From Rhynochetos jubatus (taxonomy: Eukaryota; Chordata; Aves; Eurypygiformes; Rhynochetidae), in assembly GCA_027574665.1 (NCBI GenBank), contig CM050650.1, positions 98,491,086-98,555,085 of the forward strand: 64,000 nucleotides of DNA. Reading direction: 5' to 3'. Within the stretch, counting starts at the first letter, position 1. Every line of letters starts with the position of its first letter. Below are positions 1 to 12,737 of this stretch, piece after piece. The position numbers and the translations under genes are program-made. The notes beneath the pieces were generated by a model. That model worked only from the letters and a program-made list of their open reading frames with translations, did not search any database and was not told where the DNA came from.

Positions 1-1288
1 CTAATTATTTATATTTTGAGTCTCGTTGATGTTGCTGTTATTGAAAAGCTCAACAGCCCGTATCTTTAATGTAAGCAATATCTGAGGCTGTTACACCTCC
101 ATTTCATTAAAGCTGAAACATTTTGTGGCCTAGTTAAGTGGTTTAAGTAGTTTTCTAATTATTTACTGGAAATTATGAAAAAATATTTGGTCTCCTGAAA
201 GGCATTTTATAAAGCAGCACATTGTCAATAGGTGCCAACAGCTTAGTACACATGCTGTATAAAGAGATTTGGATGTTTGAACCTTTTAAAATCATAACTA
301 ACCGTGTTTAGTTCCCATAGGACTTCTCTGAAGAGCTTTTGGTGGAGGTCAAAGAGCAGTGGGTACCTCCAGACCCTGCACAACAGGTCCTGCTCCAGGA
401 AGCTGTGTAAAAAAAACCCCAAAACACACCATTATTCCTATTCTGGCCTTAAGAAAGCAATTAGCCTGATGTAAGCAAACGCTGACAGGGATGAGGAAAG
501 CCTGTCCAAAGACTGCAGGGCAACGAATTTCAGTCCACAATATGACAAACGCTGGTGCAAATACCTCAAAATTGATTTGAATTCACAAGGATGAGTTCAC
601 CACAAAGACGTATCCTCCCACGGTCGCTAAAGACCCCGTGACATTTATCGGAGGAGTGCAGGTAACAACCTCACTTCTGCTTGGCAGATTACATTCTGCC
701 TCCATGAACTCACCTTTAAAATTTCAAATGGATTGCACATTATTCATTTCCTGTTTCAAAATGTCCATTATTAGCAAAAGTGACATTTCGGTACAGAGAG
801 AAATTATTTCAATGTAATCTGCAAATCAATTTGTAAGGATTTCAGCAAAGCAATTAGGGGAATTTCTGGACTACAAACACTACATATTGTGAGATTTTAT
901 CATGACTGATAGACCTGTCAGGTCTTCCATCCAAAAATACAGCTGTGTTTCCCTCCTCTCCATCCCACCTTTCCATGAGTTATAGCTGAAAGTTTTGTTC
1001 TTCCCTGTATTTATTATTGGCGCTTTGGCACATTACCCGATTTTAATCCACTTTAAAACTCCTGTTGTCCCACTGAGCAGAACAGATGTCAAACATGACT
1101 GGAGAAAAAGGACAAATTGATGCTGTATCCTCAGTGCACAAGAGCCACCAAAGAGAAATTCGGACCCAGTTAAACCTCTAAAATGTACCAAGTGTTCGTT
1201 GGACAGCAGAAAGCAAGAGTGACCAAAGCTGAGAGTGGGTACATCATGCCGTCTGCAGGATGACAACTAGTCTCAGTGTTTCCTTAAC
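1..1288. other. Non-coding, nothing recognised
   Basis: AT-rich sequence with only short random frames on both strands. No repeat family, splice-flanked exon or RNA gene was recognised. Confidence 0.5.
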
Positions 1289-1880
1289 TGTTGTGGTTTA
1301 AGCCCAACTGGCAACTAAGCACCACACAGCCGCTTGCTCACTCCCTCTGTGGTGGGATGAGAGAGAATTGGAAGAGTAAAAGTGAGAAAATTCATGGGTT
1401 GAGGTTAAGACAGTTTAACAGGTAAAGCAACAGCTGAACACACAAGCAGAGCTAAATAAGGAATTCATTCACCACTTCCCATCGGCAGGCAGGTGTTCAG
1501 CCACTTCCAGGAAAGCAGGGCTCCATCACAGGTAACAGTTACTTGGGAACTCAAATACCATCACTCCAAATGTTCCCCTTCCTTCTTCTTTCCCCAGCTT
1601 TATATGCTGAGCATGACATCATGTGGTATGGAACATCCCTTTGGTCAGTTGGGGTCAGCTGTCCCAGCTGTGTCCCCTCCCAACTTCTCATGCACCCCCA
1701 GCCCACTCACTGGTGGAGTGGGGTGAGGAGCAGCAAAGGCCTTGAGTCTGTGTCAGCACTGCTCAGCAATAATGAAAACATCCCTGTGTTATCAGCACTG
1801 TTTTCAGCACAAATACAAAACAGAGCCCCACACCAGCTACTGTGAAGAAAATTAACTCTATCCCAGTCAAAACTAGCACA
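1289..1880 (-). mobile_element. Solo LTR of an avian endogenous retrovirus, near full length
   Basis: Read on the minus strand, the element begins TGTGCTAGTTTTGACTGGG at 1880 and ends AAACCACAACA at 1289, so it has the TG...CA ends of a retroviral LTR and is about 592 bp long. It is the same family as the piece at 23395-23850, with long stretches of shared sequence. A TATAAA box on the minus strand lies at 1599-1604. No gag, pol or env sequence is attached on either side, which fits a solo LTR left by recombination. Clear target-site duplications were not seen. Short open frames inside it are chance. Confidence 0.85.
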
Positions 1881-3070
1881 GTAAAAAAATAGGCAAAATG
1901 CAGGATCATGTTACAAGCTCCGCAAACAGGCCCCAGTGCATCATTTTAGGAAGATATATGGCTGCTTGTTTGGTTAGGTTTTTTTAGCTTTTTTTCCCCT
2001 CTTTCCCTCTAAGTGTAGTGAATTCATAACTGTGTTCCAGTTTCTTTTGAACTATGCACCTGAGACATCATAAATAACAACCTTGCTGCCATCTCATTAA
2101 GGCTCAGAAATTTTCCAGCCATTAAAAAGCTGAATTCCTTTCACATTTGCAGGTTGTGCTGTCTCATGGCAGCTCCCTCTGAAAGGTTCCCTGACATCCC
2201 ACGTTTAGCTCAAATAAAATCAAAACCTTAATTCATCCTCTGTCTTCTCCCCCAGTACTTTGTTAGAAAGTTCACATCTGCAACGCTGTGGTTTTGGCCC
2301 CATATCTCAAGGGTCCCCCTTCCCTCTCTTACAGCACGTGTCAGTCAAATCTGTTAAGATCTTTTTCTTTTCCTCCTTGGAGGTGGCCACGTCCCAGTTT
2401 GATTATTGCACTTTTCCTTCTGGGGTCCTTCTTCACTAGAGATTTAAAATTTCCCCATCTGCACCGGGAGGGAACGCCAGGACAGATAAACAGAACATTC
2501 AAAATAATTAGACACCCACAACACTGCAAATGACTTAAACAGGGGCTTTCGCACTCTTTCAGAGTGAGATGGAGCTGTTCATGACAGGCTTTTCATGGCT
2601 GCATCTGAACTGACTATTAAACTGAACAGGGGAGCAGAAGCGTGAACTCAAAGCAAGATCAGCCTGCGCCATCGTGCAGTCAGAAGGACGATTCCATTTC
2701 CTAGTCTGCGTACACCATGTTGCAGCCCTTACACAGAGACAGTACCCTTAGGAGCAAAGCAGAGGATACGTTGTGCTAGGGGAGTGGGAATAGTTCCAGG
2801 CGAGCTGCCGGAAAAACAGGGGATTTTGAAGATAATATTAGGTGGCAGATGGAAATCTAGCATCCACAGACCAATGTGACATCCAAAACATTACGGAATT
2901 AGCAACTCTGTGCCAAACATCCGGAACTTGAGCATCAGGGTGCTAGAGAAGGCCACCAGAAATATTTGTTTCTATTATAATTCAAAGCTATTGCTCAACT
3001 AAAATACATCTTTACACATCAAGTGCCTGAAAAGAGAACTTCTATCACTGCTTACCACACTTCATTAGAA
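1881..3070. other. Non-coding spacer between LTR and CR1
   Basis: Only short overlapping frames on opposite strands (for example around 2288-2533) with no domain I recognise. No repeat was identified. Confidence 0.5.
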
Positions 3071-3640
3071 GTGTGGCCAGCAGGTCGATGGAGGTGATTC
3101 TTCCCCTCTACTCTGCTCTCGTGAGACCCCACCTGGAGTGCTGTGTCCAGCTGTGGAGCCCTCAGCTTAAGGAGGATATTGACCAGTTGGAGCGAGTCCA
3201 GAGGAGGCCACAAAGATGCTCAGAGGGCTGGAGCCCCTCTGCTATGGGGACAGGCTGAGAGAGTTGGGCTTGTTCAGCCTGGAGAAGAGAAGGCTCCAGG
3301 GAGACCTTATAGCACCTTCCAGTACCTGAAGGGGCCTACAAGGAAGATGGGGGGGGGACTTTTTACAAGGGCCTGCAGTGACAGGACAAGGGGTAATGGG
3401 TTTAAACTGAAAGCGGGGAGATTTAGATTAGACATCAAGAAGAAGTACTTCATGGAGAGGGTGGTGAGGCACTGGAACAGGTTGCCCAGAGAAGCTGTGG
3501 ATGCCCCATCCCTGGAAGTGTTCAAGGCCAGGCTGGATGAGGCTTTGAGCAACCTGGTCTAGTGGAGGGTGTCCCTGCCCATGGCAGGGGGGTTGGAACT
3601 AGATGGTCTTTAAGGTCCCTTCAACCTAAACCATTCTAGG
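3071..3640 (+). mobile_element. CR1 LINE, 5'-truncated copy
   Basis: The sequence encodes the end of CR1 ORF2 ([20 protein letters not shown], then [10 protein letters not shown] and [20 protein letters not shown]) and ends with the CR1 3' block, TTTAAGGTCCCTTCAACC, near CCATTCTA. The frame is broken between these parts by small indels. It lies outside PRIM2, about 16 kb downstream of the inferred end of the gene. The 139-codon open frame at 3143-3562 is a frameshifted composite, not a gene. Confidence 0.95.
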
Positions 3641-3754
3641 ATTGTCATTGCAGGCCAGCTTGGAGAATCCAGCTGAGACAATCCTCTCCCTATACACAAA
3701 GTAGGAGATACAATCCACATGGTATAGACTGATACGAGTGGGTTAAGGAAGGAT

Positions 3755-3822
3755 GGTTCTGCCTGCCTTGCAGATGAGGCAGGAAGGCAATTTGCCACAG
3801 ATCACACACCAGGGCTCCTCTG
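3755..3822 (+). repeat. Possible MIR-like SINE fragment
   Basis: The segment TTGCAGATGAGGCAGGAAGG followed by AATTTGCCACAGATCACACA resembles the core of the ancient MIR SINE (cagatgagg ... cttgcccaaggtcacaca). The match is short and imperfect, so this is tentative. Confidence 0.3.
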
Positions 3823-6800
3823 CTCCCGCCAGCACACAGGAGCTCGCAGTTCCTTTAGTCACTTCTCGTTCCCCCACTTCACAGGAAGGCATTTTCTCTC
3901 CCATTGAACAGCCCTGCAAGCAACGCTCCTTTATTTGTAATAATGTCAAGCCCTTCCTAAAATCTGCCACTTCAGATGAAAAACAGGCATATGCAAAAGC
4001 ATTGTGAAATTAGCGGCTTTCCATACACAACCAATGCCACAAGCTTTTCACCCTCACCCTCGGCTCCAGCAATCAGAAGCCTTCATTTTTTGTTTCCTCC
4101 TGTTATGCAGAAAATATAATTGTAATTCAAGTTTGGAAGGAAATGGAAGTGAAACATGACTGCTTGTGCCAGAAGCTGTTCCCTGACTACCACCAGCCCG
4201 ACGTGGGCAGTGGGGCAGCCCTGCCTCCATGGCCAAGCTCACCAAGAAGAGCACGGTGCCCTTCCTCAAAGCGTCACAAAGAGATGAAGAGATTAATGGA
4301 GCGGGAAAATCCAATGTCAACAGCAAAATCTGTTACTGCAGCTGCACCACTTCAGAGCTTTAGACAGCAAATCGTGCATTTACACCTTTTCCAATCACTT
4401 CCTGGGGAGAGCACACTGTTTCAGAGGTATGACCAGAGAAGCCTAGATATAAGCTCAGCCCTGCCAAAACTTCACTGTAAATGGATAGAGGGGTTTGCAT
4501 CAGGTTGAAGTTCTGGAAATATTTGCCCTTAGGCTCACATCTGGCCTTAATCTCTGGCAGTTTCTGGTAATCATGCAAGAAAATGTTATTTTCATCATAT
4601 CCTAATGGTCTTCCCATCATCTCCCAGTTCACCAAGGCAAAACCCTATTCCACCTACCTGATGGGATGTGAACTTCCTTTTCTTGTCAAGATTACTCACC
4701 TTGCCCCGTTTTGCCATAATTCATCATGCAAACTGAATACTGCACCTGCTTACACAGCCTGAAGATGTGACTCTGCAGATTTTCATTATTCTATTTGCAA
4801 ACCATTCAGTATCCCTTTGAATGGAGGTAGATAAAACTGTTTTCCCCCTTCAGGCCCTAGAGCATTTTCATTTTTAAAATACTGAATAAAACAAAATATC
4901 ATGTTTAGTGACTGCTTTTACCTATATTTATGCCTAAGATATGCCATTTTGTGGTGCATTGATGAGAAATCTCTACGTCAGAACAGAGAAGTGGCAAGTT
5001 TTGCCCTCAGCCTGTTGTGACAGAGCATTTATTTCTGACTGTAGTCAGCCACCCTCTGTGGCTCACTGTGCAATCTGACAGCTGTCACTGGTGGTGTGAC
5101 CTCCTGAGCAATCCTCGTTAGTACAGCTTCTTGCCCTACCGTTTAAGAAAAAAGAAATTACTATGGAATAGCTCCCAAACGTGCACCTCTCCCTACAACT
5201 AAAATTCAAGGGATGAGGCAAGAGACAGAACATCTGGCAGAGAACAGTATATTCTGTATGTTAATCAGTAGTGGAGAGGAAAAAAACATGTTCTGGAAAA
5301 TAGAAAATTGATTTCTTCCTAAACAGGCGAAGTTACAAGAAAATATGCCAGCTCCGAAAAGGAAAAACAAGTGACTGACCCTGCATACAAGAGCAGTCCC
5401 AGCCAAAGGCAAGGTAGCTCCCCAGCCTGGATGATGCTCAGCAGGCAGAGGAAACACCCCCTCTAGCACAAAGGCTGGGGTTCCTCGATAAGGGCAACAC
5501 CTTCACTCCAGACTCCAGACATTACTTAAGGGAGTAAGGTAAAAAAAATAATAATATTTTGCCTTTTTGACTTGCTTGTATGTTATCTTTTTAGGCTCTT
5601 TGAGGCTCTGTCCTTGGAACTGAAAGCTCAAAAAGCAACTGCAGGAAACTGAACTTTTATTCTCCTCCAGTCTTTTGTCAGGAACAAAAGCATTTGCTTA
5701 CTGAACTACCTGCGGAGAAACACAAAGCAACGCTTCAATCACCCATTCCAAATCAGAAACGCGAGGTAAAAGCCAAACAACTGGGAGCCTGGTCAAGGGT
5801 CATAAATTTCCTTATGCGATTCCATTTCTCTAACAAGCTTCTGTTCCTGAGAGTACTATTCAATAAATAAATAAAAAAAATGCTCTCTTTTAAGGCAATT
5901 TTGGAATGGCAGAAATAAATTAATAACCTGACTAGAGTACTATTTTGAACATGTTTTCAGAGCTCATGAAATATATTGAACACATTCAACTAACAGCTCT
6001 GTGAAACAGAAACTTCTATGTCCAGGAAGCGCTGAACAGGAGACACAACATGCTCCTTGCTCAGCTCCAGACAGGCCTCTCTAACCCTAGAATATTAGGA
6101 AGACAATATCTAGAGGGGGGAAGGAAGTTCAGTCACCATGTCAAAAATTAATCACGGGTCTCGAGTATCCATTCTGGATACCCAAGCATCCGAAAATTGT
6201 TTGCCATAAAGGATCAGGTTGCATTTAAACAGGAAGTTAAAAGGAACAGGAGTTCTCTTATTCCTTGGTCAACCAAATCTGCCAAGCAGAAGGTACTTTT
6301 GTTGCTTTGTTTGGCTGTGTAATAATTTGCACGTTACAAATTGTGAATAGTTATGATTATAAAATAATAAAGTATGACATAGACCAGTTGGATGGCATCG
6401 ATCCAAAATCATTTGCTGCAGCCCATAAGCTAGTGTATGAAATTTGCTGAAGCCAGAGTTTCGCTCTGGCTATAAAAAAACAAGACTAGAATACAAAACA
6501 CAGCGTTCAAATACAGAGACCTTTATGAACTCTAAATATCTGTGTCTAGAGGCTACGAGATCTGTGATGCTCAGAACAAGAGAAAGCGTTTGCAAAGTAT
6601 ACACAGCCCAATTCCTTAGTCAATCAGTATTTATAAAAATAGTTTATATTTGGGGCTTTTCATCTCATTTTCAGGATCTCTCATAGAGAAGTACGGTGAT
6701 AAAACACGGGGCTGGCTTTGGCTTTCACAACACTGAAATCAATCAAGTATCTGTATGCAGTCCAAAGGGACGATAAACCGCGTTTGTCACACCTACAACC

Positions 6801-9800
6801 AATTTTCTGAAAACAAAAGATGCAACAATTTACAGAGCCTCAGTTGCCCTATATTTATCCTTTCTCTGAGAGCTAGAAGACAGAATCCACACCTCTTTTT
6901 TTTTTTTTATAAGCATCTTTTTTAATAGATCACCTATTTTTAATAGTAGTTGTCTTACTAGAGCTGAAGCTTTTGCTTGAGGCAGAAGATGTTTGAAGTG
7001 TTTTAAACAGAGCACTCTGGGCTCTATGGAGTGGCCTAGATTATACTTCATATAAAGGAAGTAATTATATTCATCTCTACATTCATCATGAAGTATGACA
7101 ACGTTTAAAATGCTTTAGATTTGTTATGAAAAACATTATGAAAAATCCTTCCTATTAGATCAGTTTAATTTACTACCTCCTTCTACATATATATATTCTA
7201 GTTACAAGACATGTTTGTTTTCTTTATTGGTAAATATTAGAACAATATGAGAGATTAAATTAGAAAAAAAAATGTGCTGTTGCAAACTCCTAGTTACAGA
7301 ATTATTTGCTTCCACTGTGTTGCCTAGATAATTCACTGATTTATACACACCCTAATAAATATTCACAAAGGTCAGTCTCAAGTACACATCTTTATCAGGC
7401 AAATGTGTTTGAGGCATCTGAGTTTCTGGAGCCAAGAAAATGCAAGAGAGTCATTTTCCTCTGCATCATGTGTAACCACCTTTGGTTATTCCCAGCCGAA
7501 ATTACCAGGTACCTAATTACAGCTGAGTTAACTGGCAGCAGCCCCTGTGCCGGTTCGCCGTGAACTCGTGCCTCTGGATGTGTAGTGAGACTCATTAGCC
7601 ACAGCGCAACAGCGACTGAGCAAGTCTCTGCGGCACCCGGTCTGAAAACACAGCTTGAAGTCTGGGGTAGACACAAGCTACATACAAAAAAGGCACAGGA
7701 AGAAGAAATATCAGAGGCACAGAAGAACATCCATGTGCAGAAATATTAAACACAGGAGGACTCTCCAGTTTAGGAAAGCAGTAACTGGGGGAAGGTAGAG
7801 CTAGGACCTGTTATACTGAGAAGGTGAGAACAACAGTGAGTTGCTGTTTCTCATCACACAGCGTAATGATACAAGCAGGCATCGAGTTTAAAATAAGAAA
7901 AAAGAAAACATTTTTTCACATAATACATTATCACATCATGGGAACTACAGCTACACAAGCATGCGAAGGTAAAACATAAAAATTACTTCAAAAACTGTTT
8001 TAAAAATTGATGGACTGCCCAGGGAAGGATCACTGCTCACTTGTCCTCTTCCCTTTCCTACGCATCCGGCCAGTTACAGCTGCCAGGGATGAGATATGGA
8101 CTAGGAAGCTATAGGACTCACTCACTTAGCTTCATGAGGTAGAAAGTACTCATCTCAATTCAAAATGCTCAGGGAGTTCAAAGGAGCAGCAATAACAATG
8201 AAAATTTAAGATTTGCCCATCAGGACAAATAATACACTGAATAGGCAATAAGTATATATCAAGCTTGTTATTGCCATTCAATGCTATGAGAATTAGAGCT
8301 GGGATTGAGAGATTGCAAGCAGCTCCAGTATTTCTCACCTGAATTACGGAGCTTCTTTCAAAACAGAAGGAACCATGACTAGTTTGTGTGCGTAATATTT
8401 ATTTATTTTTTATTTGGATTGAAACAAGCAAAGAAATCCAGGCTCTGGATGCTCTTGCCATCACTCATAAATGCAATATAGTGCACCAAACCCTGATACA
8501 TTAAAATAATCTCTATAAATAATTATGAACCGACACCTAAGAGCTAACATAGCTGAAATGACAAATTAAAAATGTCATCTCACGATGTGCATTAGCCCAG
8601 TGTCACTCAAAGCCAATGCATTTTTACTCATATCAAAGTAGAATTGCCAGCAACTTTAGAATTTTTTTTTCCCTTCAAACAAGGTACAGCTGAAAGCTCT
8701 GCAAAGAGAAATCTGAATCTGAAGTATTTCTTTCAGAGCAATGCATAAACCATCTGCACGTGCGACTCATTGGACAGGGGACATGGCTGCTGGGTGTGAA
8801 AATGCTCACATGACAGAAGGGTGTCTTTGGAAAACAGAACATAAAGGCTAATAGAAAGAAAGCCGACAAAAAAATTACAAAGGAGCGTGAAGGAGACTTG
8901 GACAACAATAAAATGAATAACTGGGCTGTTCTTCCTCCAGAAGTCCCGGGTAAGTTAACAGAGCTTTCTGGATTCTGAGAAGAGCAACATGCTCTTCTCC
9001 ATCCTCACGAATGGAGGTCTTGTCAGACACCAAAACATCCTTCTCCTGTAGGTATATGTGAAACGTGCAGTACATAGAATAGCACACATGGAAATGATTC
9101 TTGGTGGAAAAAGGGGATTTCTCACCTGGTTCTACCTTTTGTTTCATCAGCAGTCAGTCTCTGCTGCTGGCTGTACCTCCTTCTCAGCTAACCATCTTAA
9201 ATTCGTCCTTTCTCCTCCTTCTAGCAGGTATCACCGAATCTGCATTGGTTTTGCAGATGCAGAAATGTCCGTACAGCTTCCCCAGGCAGTGGTTCTTGAA
9301 GTACTGTCACTCACAGGCTTCTGCTTTCAACAGAATGAGTGACCAGACCGGCAACAGGGACAACAGTTACGCTCCTTTAGCCACTGCTTGGACACCACTA
9401 CTTGAAATCAAGCCTATGAAACAGTACAGAACCAAGCTGTTGGATTTATTGTCACTTATGTGCATTGGTGAAACCTTAAAATGAATGTGCTTAAGGGTGT
9501 TATCACCAGCTGGAAAGGTGCAAACAGTTTGCAATTCAGCCCACACACCTGCCTAAAATTCAGAAGCATCCAGCTGGTTTCCAGGAGCGGTTAGGATTCC
9601 TGTGCCTTTTGTTATGGCTGCGACGTCACATCAATAACATAAAACAAAGAGCCAGAAAGTGAGGGCCCCTATTCAAATAAGAGCTTCTGCATCATTAAAG
9701 ATCGTGAAGAATTTGTGAGCAGCAAGAGAACTCAGACAGTAAGGGAGGCACAGACTTCAGCTCAGGGTTATTTAGCATGTAATTTGATTTCATGTGTTTT

Positions 9801-12242
9801 CCTGCTTTGTATTCATCGATTTCAAATCCTTCCTCAGTACCCATTTCTGCCACAATAGCTATGGTAAATTGCCAGCCCGTATTGGATAGGCAAGTGGCCA
9901 GCTGAGACTGGACGTAATTAACGTGTCTCTTTTAACAATGCACCTCAAACCTTCAGTTTATACAACACATCTATACAAAAACAGCCCGGTGACAGTCCTT
10001 TCCAGTTTTTTAATCATCTGCCCCTCCTACTTGTTACATTCACTCATCGTGACCTTTCAAAATTTAAATTGTAAGCTGTTGAGGACAAAAAAAATATTCT
10101 GCCTTGCTATATTCCTGTGCAATGAGACCATGAACAAGGAGACCTTGCCACAATAGCTCCTCTGGAAATTAATGCATGTAATAATATTATTATAACCTTC
10201 CAACAATTTCCTTATCATTTCAAAGTATATTTTTTCCTGTATTTTTTAAGATGAGCAATGGAAGCTGCTGTCTGATTTGCATTCAAACGTGAATAAGATG
10301 CCAAGTGTCGCATCTCTTTGCACTTTGCACCATGTGCTCCCTACTTACATCATGCATCTTCCATAGAGATAAGCGTGTTGTAGCAGCAGCAGATTAAATG
10401 AATCCAGACAGATTTTGTCCTTCAGGGAAAGATGCCTTGTTTTTGTCACGTTCCAGTCATCGATGCTCTAAAGTCACAGGATCGCAATCCGCAGTACATG
10501 GTATCTCAGCATAGCGGTGGAGATGAGAAATGGAAATTGTGATTTTCTTTGGGAATAAACAATATTTCACACAACACCTATTGACCAAAATGCTACAGCT
10601 CGAGTGAGTAGCTATCATTTAAGCAACCTTCAGCTTCCCACAGACCAAGATGAAGAAAGAAGATGGGTCTTCACACGTTCCCGGTGCATATTTTCCCTCT
10701 TCCTCAATCCCTGAACACTGAACACACAAAATGACAATGTGAAGTTCATCTGAATGTTTCCATTCAGGCAAACCTCTTTTGAAGAGCACACCTGACATCA
10801 GAAACCCATTTGGGAGTGTCTTCCACCAAACCCCTGCTCAGACAGAACACATGCTAAAGGAAAGGCCTGCTGCCTGCCAAAGGAAAAAAGCTCAGAGGGT
10901 TGAATCACCCATCCATAGCTGTGAACATCAACAGCAGCCTATAATCATGAGCTCAGTGCCCCGAAATGATCACTTCATACTACTTTGCCTATGGGCAAGG
11001 GTGGTTTTAATGTATCTTTTACCTTAAATAACCAGGTTTAGTGTCACAATTCTTTTGATAGTGCGATTCTGTGCATTCGTAGAAATGAAAATCTGTACAG
11101 GAAATTTTTTCAAGATATTGGCCTTCTAATAACAGCATAATATAAACAAAGTCCCTCAGATGTCACCCACAAGCCATCCTGGTTTTTTAGGGATCTGACG
11201 CGTGCAGGCAACTGACCATGTCCCTCTTAGCTCACTACTCCACAACAGTCCATCCATGCAGAAAATAAACATATTGATGCTTTTATCCCTCCCTTCCCTA
11301 TTCCAAAGCCATTCTGTGACCCCGAGGACCAGGCCAGACTCCTTTCAGTGCTGACAACAGCTCTGAATGGGGAGCAACAGCAGGAACGATTGTCAACAGA
11401 AACCTCGCGCTCCTTTCTTCACCCCTGGGAAGTTAAGACCTTACCAGTCACTTACAAACATCCCACAGAGACCAGTTTAGAAGTATACGATTATGAGACT
11501 TCAGTCTTCCACCTGGCAGAACAAACAGATGCAGAATAACCCACGGCTTTAATCGTTTTCCCTCTGCAGGCACAATTCAGCCATACAGCTAATTCATGCT
11601 GTACATTCTGCTCAGTGAAGCACTGCAAATTATCCACACAAGCAAAAAACCGTTTCCAGAGAGCAGATTTTAGGTTAAGTATCATTCAAGGATTTGCATG
11701 CGAGACTCTCACCACAGTGAACCACAACGACATTAACACCATGATACATTGAAAAAATACACCGAACGCATTTATTTATTTAGAGGACAGAGAAGAGCCA
11801 ACTTTTCATCCCTGAAACAACCATTCAGTGACAGCTGAAAATTAAAACTCTCCAACAGTATCCCCGAATAGCATGAGGTGGTGACATTTCTTTGGTTTTA
11901 ATTAAAACATTTAGACATCTGGAATTGAAGGGAATGACAACAACCTTCAACTTCCTGGTAAAGAGAGGAAATAGGATACTTCTAGTGGATTCTTACCACT
12001 TAACTTTAGTTCTTGATTATATCTTTGTGTAGCCATATATTGAGCATTCAATGTGATGTAAAACCTCAGAGTTTTCTAAGCAGCTGGTCAAGGCATCCTG
12101 CAGGGTCCACGTGCCTGGCAGAGCTAAGCTCGTAATCCTCAGCTGACAAAATCATGAACAACAAACACTTTAGTCTGCTACGATGAACCACAGCTCTGTT
12201 AAGACATCAGTTGATAGCAATTGCAGTATAGATCTTGTTCAC
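3823..12242. other. Long intergenic stretch downstream of PRIM2
   Basis: About 8.4 kb of AT-rich sequence with scattered frames of 60-130 codons, often overlapping on both strands, and short A/T runs. No recognisable protein domain, LTR or CR1 was found. The one frame with a protein-like look is at 4360-4635 on the minus strand and is listed among the findings. Diverged exons of an unknown gene cannot be ruled out by eye. Confidence 0.5.
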
Positions 12243-12737
12243 TGTGGTGGGTTGACCCTGGCTGGAGGCCGGGTGTCCACCAAAGCTGTTCTGTCCCTGC
12301 CCTCCTCAGCTGGGCAGGGGAGAGAAAATGTAATGAAAGTCTTGTGGGTCGAGATAAGGATGGGGAGAGATCACTCAGCAGTTACTGTCACAGGCAAAAC
12401 AGACTTGACTTGGGGAAAATAATGGGAAGCTCCAGTACAGGCTTACCATGGGGTCACAGCTTCCTTCGGGCATCCGATGCAGTGTAGGGTCCTCCAAGGG
12501 CTGCAGGTGGATCTCTGCTCCAGCTGCAATTGCGCAGGTTTCTTCCCCCTTCTTAAACACATTATCCCACAGGCACTACCACCATCGCTGATGGGCTCGG
12601 CCTTGGCCAGCGGTGGGTCCATCTTGGAGTGGGCTGGCTTTGGCTGTCAGGCTTAGGGAAGGCTTCCAGCAGTTTCTTACAGACACAACCCCTGTAGCCC
12701 CTCCACTACCAAAACTTTGCCAGGCAAACCCAATACA
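12243..12737 (+). mobile_element. Solo LTR of a second avian ERV family
   Basis: The element starts TGTGGTGGGTTGACCCTGG and ends CAAACCCAATACA, giving TG...CA ends over about 495 bp. The start, the GGAGAGAAAATGTAATGAAA block, the CACCATCGCTGATGGGCTC block and the 3' end match a widespread bird LTR family that I recognise. That family is usually much longer and has internal tandem CTGCTCCAGCGTGGG-type units; this copy keeps only traces of them near 12430-12520, so it has lost a large internal part. No internal retroviral genes are attached. Confidence 0.82.

Noticed and set aside
1493-1845. Frames of 77 and 100 codons near 1.5-1.85 kb
   Set aside because: They are antisense readings of the solo LTR; the LTR is non-coding.
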